Assembly: GCA_947445035.1 (NCBI GenBank)
Contig: CANFCK010000012.1
Coordinates: forward strand, 1 to 64,000
Direction: 5' to 3'
Source of the DNA: Deltaproteobacteria bacterium
Lineage (GTDB): Bacteria > Myxococcota_A > UBA796 > SXON01
DNA length: 64,000 bases
In this document: one piece after another, positions 1 to 8,413 of the stretch
How the letters are laid out: the number at the start of each line of letters is the position of its first letter
Numbering within the stretch: position 1 is the first letter of the stretch
Program-made: the position numbers and the translations under genes
Notes under the pieces: generated by a model
Told to the model about the DNA's origin: nothing
Seen by the model: the letters and a program-made list of their open reading frames with translations, nothing else
Database searches by the model: none

Positions 1-28
1 GGCCGGCGTCCAGGCCATCGACCCGGCG

Positions 29-637
29 GTGGTTCAGCCACCAACCCCGTCTTCTGCAACGCGTTCTTGCGGCGTCCAACCCGCCGCGTCACATTCCCAA
101 AGCCGCCATCTTTTCCGGACAAAACCCGCCATCATTTCCGGACGCCACAACCCCGCGCGCACCGAGTTTGGGGGTGTACAATTCACGGGTGAGGATCTGC
201 CCGTTCAAAATGTGAAGCGCAGCGAGGCGGTAACCTACATCGAAGGGGTCAATGCGCGTGTCGGCGGAAGCACATTCCGTCTGCCGACGGGCGCCGAGTG
301 GGCACGGGCCGCGCAGTATGCTTGGCAGCGCGCTGGACGGCGCGCGCTCCTGCAGAGCGAGAACACGTCGGACTCGTTCTTCTGTCCCGGCGGGTCGCCG
401 CGGGTTGTCTCCGTGCGGGCTTCGACGCTGTCGCATGAAGTGCCTCGGCACCTGTTCGGTAACGTGGCCGAGTGGGTGTCCGACACGCCGTTCCCCGGGG
501 CGGGAGTCGTGTTCGGCTTGGACCGCTCCTCGGGATGCCAGCTCTTGACCTATAGGGCCACCTCATACTCTGTAGTGATCGGCGAAGACTGGTCGAACTC
601 GTTCATCGGGTTCCGCGTCGCCGCGGACCTTCCGTGA
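29..637 (+). pseudogene. Truncated SUMF1/FGE-sulfatase domain protein (C-terminal fragment)
   Basis: The reading frame is 202 codons, but recognisable family sequence begins only near position 165. From there it carries the C-terminal hallmarks of the formylglycine-generating-enzyme/SUMF1 fold: a GEDLPVQNV-type segment, RLPTGAEWARAA, LFGNVAEWVSD and a closing GFRVA. Members of this family convert a sulfatase cysteine to formylglycine or act as secreted domains of unknown activity. The first ~50 codons are unlike the family and cross two direct repeats resembling an insertion-sequence end, so the gene appears to have lost its 5' half to an insertion or rearrangement. The start codon is therefore not meaningful. 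Full-length relatives are usually above 250 residues. It could still be translated, but a complete FGE core is absent. Confidence 0.55.
103..147. repeat. Two imperfect 18-bp direct repeats, possible IS21-family terminus
   Basis: Positions 103-120 and 126-143 are near-identical 18-mers (CCGCCATCTTTTCCGGAC and CCGCCATCATTTCCGGAC) separated by five bases and followed by a CA at 146-149. IS21-family elements have repeated terminal binding sites of this style and end in CA. No transposase gene is visible, so this is either a solo end or the edge of an element lying before the window. The assignment is by resemblance only. Confidence 0.4.
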
Positions 638-866
638 GCCTGTGCGACTCCTTCTCGAAGGAGACTTGAGTGTACACCTCGGCTCGACCATCGGAGCGCG
701 CTCGCCCGACTCGACCCCGAACATCACCTACAACCGGGCTGTGATGCGGCTCTTCGGCCTCGACACCTCCCCGCACCGAACCCAGCGCCGGTTTATCGGG
801 GCTGACCCCTCAGGCGGGCCCGGCGGCGGTTGGTAGGCAGGCCGATGCGCCCCGCCGACGTGCGGA

Positions 867-1019
867 ATGTTCCTGAACTGGGAGTACGACGGCACGGAGC
901 GCTGGGCGCATGGGAGCATCGGGAGCACGTGGTTCGACCGGCCAGACGTCGAAGCCGCGCTCGCAGAAGTCGGCGATATTGTGTCGCGACGCCCCCACGT
1001 GAAACTGGCGCGACGCTGA
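867..1019 (+). CDS. Small ORF of unknown function (50 aa), possible gene remnant
   Basis: An ATG at 867 opens a 50-residue frame (starts MFLNWEYDGTERW) that ends one base before the stop of the convergent gene at 1020, the tight convergent spacing seen elsewhere in this window. Its composition is protein-like (aromatic and acidic residues, not the arginine/proline-rich pattern of shadow frames). There is no clear ribosome binding site. It may be the tail of a decayed gene. The sequence between 638 and 866 shows no convincing coding or regulatory feature. I do not recognise a family. Confidence 0.25.
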   Translation: MFLNWEYDGTERWAHGSIGSTWFDRPDVEAALAEVGDIVSRRPHVKLARR

Positions 1020-3530
1020 TTACGCCAAGATCATCCTGGTATAGGCGCCAACGAAGAACGTCAGGATGATCAACCCCATGAAGGTCTGGGCGGTGTTGAG
1101 GTAGCGGAAACGGCTGTCGGACTCACCAAAATCCCAGCCAGTGTTGAAGCCGCCAAGGGTCTGGATCGAGATGTAAAGGAGCCCCAACCAAGGGATGTCG
1201 CGGATGTGTACGTCCTGTCCGCCGTAGCTCATGACGGTGTCGGGGCAATAACGCCTGTACAACAAGGCGAAGAAGCCACAGATCAGCGCCGCGGTCACCG
1301 CGAGGTTGCCCAAGCGAACGCCCCAACCGAAGGCGAGCTCAAAAACCACCGTTCGTAGGAGCCAAAGTGGCCCAGCCAGGACACCGCCGCGGGTCAACGC
1401 CTCGTGCGTCTGGCTGTGTTTGATCCACCAGTACGCCCAGTCCTCGTCCGCGGTCATGGCCCGGCCGCCAAAGCTCTGTTTGAGGGACGTGTACTCGTCG
1501 ATCGCCCTGTCGAAGCACAGGGCGCGGAAGCCCGCATCGTCAAGCTCCCGCCCTGGCGCCTGCCGAGTGTGACGAAGGTCGGCGGACGGCGCAATCGTCG
1601 CCCGGGCGCAGCGGGCGTACCACAAGCGATGTTCGCCGGACGCCTGATCCTCAACTTGATCGCGGGCAATCTGGAGCGTGCCCACCTGCGCGCCGTAGAA
1701 GGACAGCGTGGCGCCCGGTGAAAACCGTGCGTCGGTCAACGTGACCCGCCCCGGCACGTTGGCGTCGTCCAAGATCAGCGTCCTCTCAAAGGTGGCTTCG
1801 TTGAACGCCAGCTCCTGAGCATAAACCGTGGTGAAGTCCGCCTGACTGTTCCACCGGGTGCGCTCGAAGTGCGTTTCCCCGCCGAACTGCGTGTTGTAGA
1901 ACTCCGCGAGCGTGTCCGCGCCTGCCTTTCCGAAGGTGACACCCTCGAAGATGACGAACCCGGTCATCTTGGCGTTGGTGAAGCGGAGATTCCCGTCGAT
2001 CCGGGCGGTGAGGTCATCGACAGAGGCGACACCGTAGCTGGTACGCGCAGCCAGGGGCTCGGCGGCGTCGTCGTCGCCCTGATAGTCGCGGTAGACGGCA
2101 AGGAGTGGGGCGGGATCGAGACGATTGCGCGCCCGGGCCGCACCATCGAGGGAGAACCTAACTTTTCCGAGGATCTCGGCGTCCACGAAATCGGCGTCGC
2201 CCATGAGTTGCGCGCCCAGAGCGTCCAGCCCCCCGAGGCTCACCTCCTTCATCGCCAGCGTGCCGGTGACGACCGCCCGGCTCAGGTTCAGCCGGCCGAC
2301 AACCCGTGAGGCATCGAACGATACACCCTGTTCAAAGCTGGCATTTTCAAACGTGGCCCCACGCGCGAACTCGCAGCCGTCGAAGCTGACCGGCGCTTCA
2401 AAGCGGGCGGAGTCGAAGTACACGGTCTGGACCGACGCCAACTCCGAGAAGCGGGTGGCCGTACGGAAGCGAGTATGCCCGAAGAACGCAGACTTTTCCA
2501 ATCGGGTGCGCTTGAAGTTCGCGCCCTCGCCGAAGGTCGAGAACCGGAAGTCCGCATCGCCCGCGACCCGCGCTCCACGGAAATCCGCGGCGCCTTCGAA
2601 AACAGTGAATGGGAATCGGGCCACCCGGCCGGTGACGGCGACGTCCTGGAAGTTCGCCCGCCCCAGGAAAACGGTCTCGCGCGTGCCCAGCTCCGAGAAG
2701 CGACTGCCGGGCACCGCCTTGCTCTTGTTGACCTCTCCTTCCCAGGTCTTGCCGACGTCGAAATCGCCAAGGACAAAGCCCTTGACGGACAGCGCGCCGA
2801 CCTCACGATTCGGGATGCGAACGCTCCCCAGGATGCAGCGGTCGAAGACGATGCGGGCGGCCAACGTCGAGGTGTCCACCCCCGTAAGGTCGAGCCTGTC
2901 GATATAGCAGTAGCGGAACCTCGCCTCGCCATCGGCATCTGGTCGCGACAGGGCGTCGAGTGCCTGAGCGTCGGGGATGACCTCGAGTGTGCGCTCTTCC
3001 CCCTTGCTGGTGACATAGATCGGGACCGACTCACCGCGGCGAGCACGATCGACTCGACCGCGCACGTCAGCCACGACCTCGGCGAACATCGCATCCCGCT
3101 CGGGCGAACCGCTCATGATCCGCAGCGCCAACGCGGCGTGCAGCGGGTCCTTCTTGGCAAGGCTCCGAAACTCCGCCGCGGCCGCGACGAAGTCCCCGAG
3201 GCCTTCGGAAACGACGGCAGCACGAAGCTCTTTCTGCTTGCCGAAGTACAGCGCCAACTCATCTTTGTCGTAGGCGACGCCCAGGAGGGCGCGGCTGAGC
3301 TCTTGGTCGCCACGAGCGAGGTGCCAGCGAGCTGAAAGGCGGATCAGCTCGGCATCCTCGTGGGCCAGCGCGTCGGCCTCGCTGCGCAGCCCCCCCGGCG
3401 GCCCGTCGGGCCCCGGCGGGATGGACTCCGTCACGCCCGGAGCCGCCGGGGCCTCGGCGCGGGCGCGCACCACCCCAAAAACGCTCAGACAAAGGACGAT
3501 GGCCAAGGAGAGGCGGGCGTACGCGGCCAT
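1020..3530 (-). CDS. Pentapeptide-repeat protein with C-terminal ion-channel-like domain
   Basis: An 836-residue protein. Residues 1-25 form a signal peptide ending near ARAEA. A helical stretch follows, then about 400 residues (roughly 220-620) rich in the A(D/N)F-type pentapeptide pattern (for example ADFRGARVAGDADFRFSTF), which should fold as a right-handed beta helix. The C-terminus has a hydrophobic segment near 715-735, a clear membrane helix at about 740-758, a re-entrant pore-like stretch WLGLLYISIQTLGGFNTGW near 780-800, and a final membrane helix at 812-836. The order membrane helix, pore loop, membrane helix matches two-TM potassium-channel-type domains. The filter (TLGGFN) is not the canonical TVGYG, so ion selectivity is unknown. 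The upstream gene is divergent. The role may be a periplasmically gated channel; this is inference. Confidence 0.7.
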   Translation of the reverse strand: MAAYARLSLAIVLCLSVFGVVRARAEAPAAPGVTESIPPGPDGPPGGLRSEADALAHEDAELIRLSARWHLARGDQELSRALLGVAYDKDELALYFGKQKELRAAVVSEGLGDFVAAAAEFRSLAKKDPLHAALALRIMSGSPERDAMFAEVVADVRGRVDRARRGESVPIYVTSKGEERTLEVIPDAQALDALSRPDADGEARFRYCYIDRLDLTGVDTSTLAARIVFDRCILGSVRIPNREVGALSVKGFVLGDFDVGKTWEGEVNKSKAVPGSRFSELGTRETVFLGRANFQDVAVTGRVARFPFTVFEGAADFRGARVAGDADFRFSTFGEGANFKRTRLEKSAFFGHTRFRTATRFSELASVQTVYFDSARFEAPVSFDGCEFARGATFENASFEQGVSFDASRVVGRLNLSRAVVTGTLAMKEVSLGGLDALGAQLMGDADFVDAEILGKVRFSLDGAARARNRLDPAPLLAVYRDYQGDDDAAEPLAARTSYGVASVDDLTARIDGNLRFTNAKMTGFVIFEGVTFGKAGADTLAEFYNTQFGGETHFERTRWNSQADFTTVYAQELAFNEATFERTLILDDANVPGRVTLTDARFSPGATLSFYGAQVGTLQIARDQVEDQASGEHRLWYARCARATIAPSADLRHTRQAPGRELDDAGFRALCFDRAIDEYTSLKQSFGGRAMTADEDWAYWWIKHSQTHEALTRGGVLAGPLWLLRTVVFELAFGWGVRLGNLAVTAALICGFFALLYRRYCPDTVMSYGGQDVHIRDIPWLGLLYISIQTLGGFNTGWDFGESDSRFRYLNTAQTFMGLIILTFFVGAYTRMILA

Positions 3531-3569
3531 CCGCCGCGCCTAGCACGTGTGGCGACGATCCGCAGGTGC

Positions 3570-3575
3570 TATGCT
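3570..3575 (+). promoter_or_regulatory. -10-like hexamer upstream of the CarF-like gene
   Basis: TATGCT lies ten bases before the ATG at 3586, which would place the transcription start within about three bases of the start codon. No good -35 was identified. This supports 3586 as the start and a nearly leaderless mRNA. Confidence 0.35.
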
Positions 3576-3585
3576 CGCCCCCGCG

Positions 3586-4293
3586 ATGTCGGAACGGCCC
3601 AGTCGAGACGCCTTGGCAGAGTACACGACCGGCGCGCGAATGCTGGACACCGTGGGAATCGTGGGGTTCTTCGGGGCGACTGGCTTGGCCGTGACGCGAC
3701 TGGTCAACGTCGAGGGTGCACTTTGGGAACCCCTGACCTGGGTTCTGGCCCTCGTCGGCTACATCGGCGCCGATTTTTTCTCTGGCACGGTCCACTGGTT
3801 CTTCGACACCTGGCTCTCCGTGCGCACCCCCATCCTCGGCTCGATGTTCGTGCGCCCCTTCCGCGAACACCACGTCGACCAGACCGCGATCACTCGGCAC
3901 GGATTCGTCGAGGTCAACGGGAGCAACTGCCTGGCCACCTGCCCCGTGCTCGTGGCGGCGTTGCTCTTGGGCACAGACTCGGCGGGCGCGCGCGCCTCGG
4001 TGGCCTTCCTCCTCGCGCTCTGCCTCGGCGTCTTCGCCACCAACCAGTTTCACAAATGGGCACACCTCGCGGAGCCGCCCCGTGCCGTACGGTGGCTTCA
4101 AGACGCACATCTCGCCCTCGGCGCCGAGCACCACGCCGTCCACCACGCCGCGCCCTACGACCGGCACTACTGCATTACCACCGGGTGGCTCAACCGGCTG
4201 CTCGACCGCATCGGGTTTTTCCGCCGCCTGGAACGGGCGATCACTTGGCTTACCGGTGCCAAACCGCGGGAAGAGGACGCCGCGCTACGCTGA
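3586..4293 (+). CDS. Plasmanylethanolamine desaturase-like protein (CarF/TMEM189/PEDS1 family)
   Basis: A 235-residue membrane protein of the lipid-desaturase family. Hydrophobic segments near residues 20-40, 50-70 and 120-155 surround histidine clusters typical of di-iron membrane desaturases: HWFFDTW, REHHVDQ, NQFHKWAH and HHAVHH followed by HYCITTGW. Family members (CarF in Myxococcus, TMEM189 in animals) introduce the vinyl-ether double bond that makes plasmalogens from alkyl-ether phospholipids. CarF was found through light-induced carotenoid signalling. The start at 3586 is preferred over in-frame ATGs at 3571 and upstream because the -10-like TATGCT overlaps those. It is convergent with the next gene, three bases apart. 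No carotenoid genes are seen here. Specific substrate is inferred from the family. Confidence 0.82.
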   Translation: MSERPSRDALAEYTTGARMLDTVGIVGFFGATGLAVTRLVNVEGALWEPLTWVLALVGYIGADFFSGTVHWFFDTWLSVRTPILGSMFVRPFREHHVDQTAITRHGFVEVNGSNCLATCPVLVAALLLGTDSAGARASVAFLLALCLGVFATNQFHKWAHLAEPPRAVRWLQDAHLALGAEHHAVHHAAPYDRHYCITTGWLNRLLDRIGFFRRLERAITWLTGAKPREEDAALR

Positions 4294-4296
4294 CCG

Positions 4297-4707
4297 TCAG
4301 CGCGACAGGGTGAACTCGCAGCCGCTGTCACACGTGCCCTCGATCGAGTCAGCGTTCAGGACGGTCCCCGTGCATCCGGTCACGGAATTGTCGTCGCCAA
4401 AGGTGACCGTCGAGCCAACCACGGTGGCGGAGTGCGGCATGTCCATGTCCATGCCACCATCCGCCTCATAGTCGATCTCAAATGAACACTCCGTCACGAC
4501 GATGTCGCACGGTGTCCTCATCCGCGGACAGTCACCGTTCCACGCCCAGTCGGTGCCGGAGCTGACCGCTTCGCAGGTCGCGGTGTCGTTGGTGTCCCCA
4601 GTGTCCGAGCCCGAGTCAGCACGGTCCGAGCCGGGGTCGGTCGAGTCGCCGTCCGCACCGCCGCAGCCAAAGTTCAGGGCAAGAAACGGAGCGAGGAGGT
4701 AGCGCAT
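4297..4707 (-). CDS. Small cysteine-containing lipoprotein, unknown function
   Basis: A 136-residue protein with a lipoprotein signal: a short positively charged start (MRY), a hydrophobic core and a lipobox LNFGC with the acylated cysteine at residue 15. The next ~35 residues are a low-complexity Asp/Ser/Thr/Gly linker (STDPGSDRADSGSDTGD), a common tether in myxobacterial outer-membrane lipoproteins. The remaining globular part has at least six cysteines (for example ATCEAV, GDCPRM, TPCDIV, TECSF), suggesting disulfides outside the cytoplasm. No known domain is recognised. It is convergent with the CarF-like gene and lies downstream of the hemerythrin-like gene. Confidence 0.65.
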   Translation of the reverse strand: MRYLLAPFLALNFGCGGADGDSTDPGSDRADSGSDTGDTNDTATCEAVSSGTDWAWNGDCPRMRTPCDIVVTECSFEIDYEADGGMDMDMPHSATVVGSTVTFGDDNSVTGCTGTVLNADSIEGTCDSGCEFTLSR

Positions 4708-4737
4708 GCGGCCCCGTACTCTGGCGCGGCGGGTTCG

Positions 4738-5268
4738 TCAGCCCGAAAGCGCCCGGCGCAAGGCCTCGCGGGGAATTCGCCGAGTGATCACGCCAGTGCT
4801 CAAGTCCAACTCGATCGGAAGGCTGCCCGAGACGTCGAGGAGCGGAAACAGGCCTCGCTCCTCCAGAACCATCAGCCGCCCGAGGCCTGCGAGTCGATGT
4901 TCCACCTCGAGTCGGAATCGATCGAGGTCGCGGGTGATCACCGCGCCCGAGCTCCAGCTTGCCGCGAAGTTGGTCAATCCGAAGCTCGTGCCACGCGCAT
5001 CACATCGCGACGCATCGATCTTGGCCTTCAGGCCGTCATCGCGGCCCAGGGCGTCGACGGTCAACGCCGCGCTCTCCCGGCGATGGTGGTCGGCGAACTG
5101 CCTGGCCAACTCGGCGAACGCGGTCCGTGCCGCCGTCGCATCGTTACGGGCGATGTTTGCGCGGAGTGCGTCGTCGGGAGAGGTGAGAGAGGTGAGCAAA
5201 AGGCCGTAGGCTGGAGGACGGCCGCGTTCACGGGTAATCCACCGAAACCAGGTACAGGCCATCGGCAC
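4738..5268 (-). CDS. Possible hemerythrin-like (HHE) cytoplasmic protein
   Basis: Up to 176 residues, largely helical. An FADHHRRESAAL segment and a later EVEHRLAGLGRLMVLEERGL segment place His and Glu residues in a pattern reminiscent of hemerythrin HHE domains, which bind a di-iron centre for oxygen, NO or redox sensing. The match is by eye and weak, as not all ligands are obvious. The start is uncertain. ATGs at 5268 and 5262 would overlap the 3' end of truA by about 40 bases, whereas a TTG at 5199 avoids the overlap and gives 153 residues. It is probably co-transcribed with truA. Confidence 0.5.
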   Translation of the reverse strand: MPMACTWFRWITRERGRPPAYGLLLTSLTSPDDALRANIARNDATAARTAFAELARQFADHHRRESAALTVDALGRDDGLKAKIDASRCDARGTSFGLTNFAASWSSGAVITRDLDRFRLEVEHRLAGLGRLMVLEERGLFPLLDVSGSLPIELDLSTGVITRRIPREALRRALSG

Positions 5269-5971
5269 GAGCCGTGCGACCCGCCCTCGCTCGGTCCTTC
5301 GCCGCCAAAATCAGCGCAAGGTCGCCAGAAGCACGCCGTCCTTCACCGATCTCTACCAAAGTGCCGACCATCCGGCGAACCTGGTAGCGGAGGAAGCCGT
5401 TGCCATGAAACAGCAGATGGTGCTCGCCGCCGCCGACGTCCTGATGTTCGGCCCGATCGATGGTTCGGACCGCCGTCTTGGCGCTGCAGCCTGCTCCCCG
5501 GAAGGACGTGTAGTCATGCGTACCGACGAGCGCGGGTAGGGCCTCATCTACCGCGGTCCAATCCAACGGCCGCTTGACCTGCAGCGCGAAGCCGGTGGAA
5601 AAGGGACTGCGATCGCGCCGCTCCACGATCCGGTACCGGTAGGTCTTGCCAATCGCCGATATTCGCGCGTGAAAGCCATCGGGCACGATGTCGGCCGCGA
5701 CCACGGACAACTCGCTCGGCAGCGCGCTGTTCAGGCCCATGCGCACCCGATCCGGCTCCCGGTCCACGGCCACCCGAAAGGTGACGACCTGCCCCAACGC
5801 GTGCACCCCCGCATCGGTGCGTCCGCTTCCGTGCACGATCACCCGCTCCACGCCAAAGTGGGTGGCCAGCGCCACCTCCAACGTCCCTTGAACCGTGGCG
5901 TGTCCGGCCTGCATCTGAAAGCCGTGGAACGCGCGACCGTCGTACTCGATGACCATGCGGTAAATCGGCAT
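5228..5971 (-). CDS. truA: tRNA pseudouridine(38-40) synthase TruA
   Basis: A 247-residue cytoplasmic enzyme that isomerises uridines 38-40 in the tRNA anticodon stem. The N-terminus (YRMVIEYDGRAFHGFQ) and the catalytic block HGSGRTDAGVHALGQVV, with the nucleophilic aspartate in RTDAG, are diagnostic, and SFRGAGCSAKTAVRTI matches the later conserved region. Length is normal. The upstream gene on the same strand is an OM-barrel fusion, and before that an Asd/Usg-like gene. A usg-truA pairing is also found in enterobacteria. A usable ATG lies at 5971, nine bases after the preceding stop. Confidence 0.96.
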   Translation of the reverse strand: MPIYRMVIEYDGRAFHGFQMQAGHATVQGTLEVALATHFGVERVIVHGSGRTDAGVHALGQVVTFRVAVDREPDRVRMGLNSALPSELSVVAADIVPDGFHARISAIGKTYRYRIVERRDRSPFSTGFALQVKRPLDWTAVDEALPALVGTHDYTSFRGAGCSAKTAVRTIDRAEHQDVGGGEHHLLFHGNGFLRYQVRRMVGTLVEIGEGRRASGDLALILAAKDRARAGRTARADGLYLVSVDYP

Positions 5972-5980
5972 CGGGGGCGC

Positions 5981-8413
5981 CTAATAATCGAACTTTAGTC
6001 CGAACGTGACTTCGGTAGAGGTGAAGTCCAAGCTGGCCGAACCGAGATCGTAGGTCTGGCGGTACTCGGCCACGAGGTAACTGTCGTTGACGCCCACGAC
6101 GGTCTCCAGGCGGCTGGCGGCTGACTGGTCGAGGCTGTCGAGCAAGACGCACAGTCCCGCGCCCCAGTGCCACCCAGGCGAGCCGGAGGTGGTCTCACCG
6201 CCGCCGTCATCGTCGTACTTGGACACCCAGGTGTCATTCCACAACCAGAGGTCAAATCCGGCGCGCACGAAGGGGACGACGGGTTGTTCCTTGGCGAAAT
6301 CCAGCCGCAACGTCGCGTCCAGGCCTAGCGGAATGGCGTTGATCGTCTCTTTGTCACCGGAGCTGGCGCCACTGGCGGAGGCCTGCCCCCCTTCATCGCT
6401 GTACAACCCGGCGCTGAAGTCCACCTCGACAAGGTTCGTGGTCCAGCCGAGTTCGGTGCGGAAAAGACGGTTGTCGGAGGTCCCGAAGGCGTCCGTGAGC
6501 ACCGCGTTGTCCTGCGACAAGAAGGGGCCGTAGCGCAGCTCCAGGTTCCAGTGGCGCGAGGTGAGGTCGTCCTCGTGCGGACGCGCGTGGGCCATGCCTG
6601 GCACCAATGCCATCGCCCCCAAGAGCACCGCGAGCGAGGCGCCGCCTGCCTTGCGGGGCCGCCGGGGGCGCCGGGCGACCACCGCGGCCAACGCAAAGGA
6701 CGCGCCAGCCCACCCCGACGGGCCAAGCGGAAGCCCACACCAGCTTTCGATGCCCAGCCGCTGGCTGACCGAGTACGTTTCTTCTGGGGTGACCGCGATG
6801 ACTTCGGACATGGCTCCCTCCTGCGGCGCTGCAGCGTCGCTCTTGTCGATGGCGCGAACGCCCACGTAGTACATCTGTTCGTTGATGAGCCCGCCGATTC
6901 CTTTCGAAACCAACCCGAGGGCGTTCGGCTCCACCAGGATTTCCCCCGGACTCGTGTCGGGCGGCCCCACCCATTCCGGCCCGCCGGTCGGGTAGTCGGC
7001 CGCCTCCCAGGGCTCGGTGGATATCCATATCTGGTACGAGCCGGCGACCTCCGCGTCGAAGGCCTCGAACTCGACCAGCACTCGTTGGTCCCCGAAGGTG
7101 ACGTTGCCCGTGGCGAGCTTCAGTTGCGGCGGAACGTCGTCCACCACCACGAAGGTCCCGTCGCGACCCTCGACGCCGCCGTCGACCTCCGCCACGCGGA
7201 TCTCGACCAGCCAGCTGACGTCCCCGCCCTCGTCGGACGCTGGAAGGCTGAACGATGCCGTAGCTGGGACGCCTGCCTCGACCGTGCCCGTCGCGCCGTC
7301 GATCTCGGCGGCAGTGCCGACCTGCCCCTGCTGCTGGCGCCAGGCCGACCAGGAACCCGTCATGTCGCTGGTGAAGCTGACGTCGAGGGTGTCGGACGTG
7401 GTCACCGTCGCCGCGGAGACCGAGGTGATCTCGACCCAAGCGCGATCCGTCACCGTCGCCAGCCCGGCGCCCGTGCCCACAAACCCGTAGCCGGTGAGCG
7501 CGGCGATCTCTCGGATGTCGACCGCCTCGGCGAGGGTCACCACCGCGTCGCCGACGGCCGTCCCGTCGTAGTTGTAGACATGCAGCCCATCGTCAGCGCC
7601 GAACGCAATCCAGCCGTCGGTGGAGAGTCCACCCACGGCGCTGGTGGCGCCGACCCCCTCCAAAAGGGTGAAGACGATGTCCATCTCGTCGGTGTCGCCG
7701 CTCAGGGTGCCGTACGAGTAGAGCGCGTCCCCATTGGCGATCCAGGTGGTGCTGCCGCCGTCGACCCAGACGTCGCCGAAGTCGCGCGACCCCTCGTTCT
7801 CGTTGAGCTGGCTCGCCGTCAGCGAATCCCCCGACACCGCGACCCGGCCGAACTTTGCGCTGCCGTGGCTGACGTACAGATAGGTGATCGTCCGGGCGCC
7901 CGAGGTCGCGTCCACCGTGTAGCGGGCTCCCATGTCGACAAACCCGTCGTCGAAGAACTCTTCGAGGTTTTCGGCGTCGGTGGTGCGAGCCACAACATCG
8001 TAGGCTTGAATTGCCGGGCCGAGCTCGGCGCTGTCGATGAGCACGTAAACCGAGACGGCGTCTCCTTCGACCGCGAGCGCGGCGCCGGCCAGGTCGTAGG
8101 CCGCCACCCACATCGGCTCCAGGCCGGACGGAAGCGACCATTCCCCCAACGTCGAATCGCTGAGCCCCGCCCACAACGACGGCGCCGTCGTACTCCCAGC
8201 AAAGCTCACGCTGGTGGCGGTGGCCCCACCCGTCACCGCGACGTTCCACGCGGTCCACGTGGCGGTGTCCAGCACGACCAATTCGCCCTCCGTGGTGACC
8301 CAAGCGACGAACGCTTCGTCCGCGCTGACCGCAACGTCAGCGACCGCCCCGGACGCGAAGGTGGCGGCGACGTGATCGGGCGCAGCCTGCGCAAGGGCCA
8401 ACAGAACCAGCAT
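5981..8413 (-). CDS. Secreted beta-propeller-like protein with MYXO-CTERM-like segment fused to an outer-membrane beta-barrel
   Basis: An 810-residue frame without interruption. Residues 1-11 are a short signal peptide (MLVLLALAQAA). Residues ~15-350 contain repeated beta strands resembling a WD/propeller fold, and ~350-545 hold fibronectin-like beta sheets. Around 557-585 there is a MYXO-CTERM-like sorting element: SWCGLPLGPSG with a lone cysteine, a hydrophobic helix, then RRPRRPRK. Immediately after this a second hydrophobic stretch ends in GMAHA at about 607, exactly like a signal peptide. The last ~200 residues alternate like an outer-membrane barrel and end in an aromatic (KFDY). In Myxococcus the families MXAN_2561 (CTERM-anchored) and MXAN_2562 (barrel) are, as I recall, separate neighbours; here they appear joined. 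The start overlaps the stop of the upstream gene (TGATG). Confidence 0.68.
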   Translation of the reverse strand: MLVLLALAQAAPDHVAATFASGAVADVAVSADEAFVAWVTTEGELVVLDTATWTAWNVAVTGGATATSVSFAGSTTAPSLWAGLSDSTLGEWSLPSGLEPMWVAAYDLAGAALAVEGDAVSVYVLIDSAELGPAIQAYDVVARTTDAENLEEFFDDGFVDMGARYTVDATSGARTITYLYVSHGSAKFGRVAVSGDSLTASQLNENEGSRDFGDVWVDGGSTTWIANGDALYSYGTLSGDTDEMDIVFTLLEGVGATSAVGGLSTDGWIAFGADDGLHVYNYDGTAVGDAVVTLAEAVDIREIAALTGYGFVGTGAGLATVTDRAWVEITSVSAATVTTSDTLDVSFTSDMTGSWSAWRQQQGQVGTAAEIDGATGTVEAGVPATASFSLPASDEGGDVSWLVEIRVAEVDGGVEGRDGTFVVVDDVPPQLKLATGNVTFGDQRVLVEFEAFDAEVAGSYQIWISTEPWEAADYPTGGPEWVGPPDTSPGEILVEPNALGLVSKGIGGLINEQMYYVGVRAIDKSDAAAPQEGAMSEVIAVTPEETYSVSQRLGIESWCGLPLGPSGWAGASFALAAVVARRPRRPRKAGGASLAVLLGAMALVPGMAHARPHEDDLTSRHWNLELRYGPFLSQDNAVLTDAFGTSDNRLFRTELGWTTNLVEVDFSAGLYSDEGGQASASGASSGDKETINAIPLGLDATLRLDFAKEQPVVPFVRAGFDLWLWNDTWVSKYDDDGGGETTSGSPGWHWGAGLCVLLDSLDQSAASRLETVVGVNDSYLVAEYRQTYDLGSASLDFTSTEVTFGLKFDY

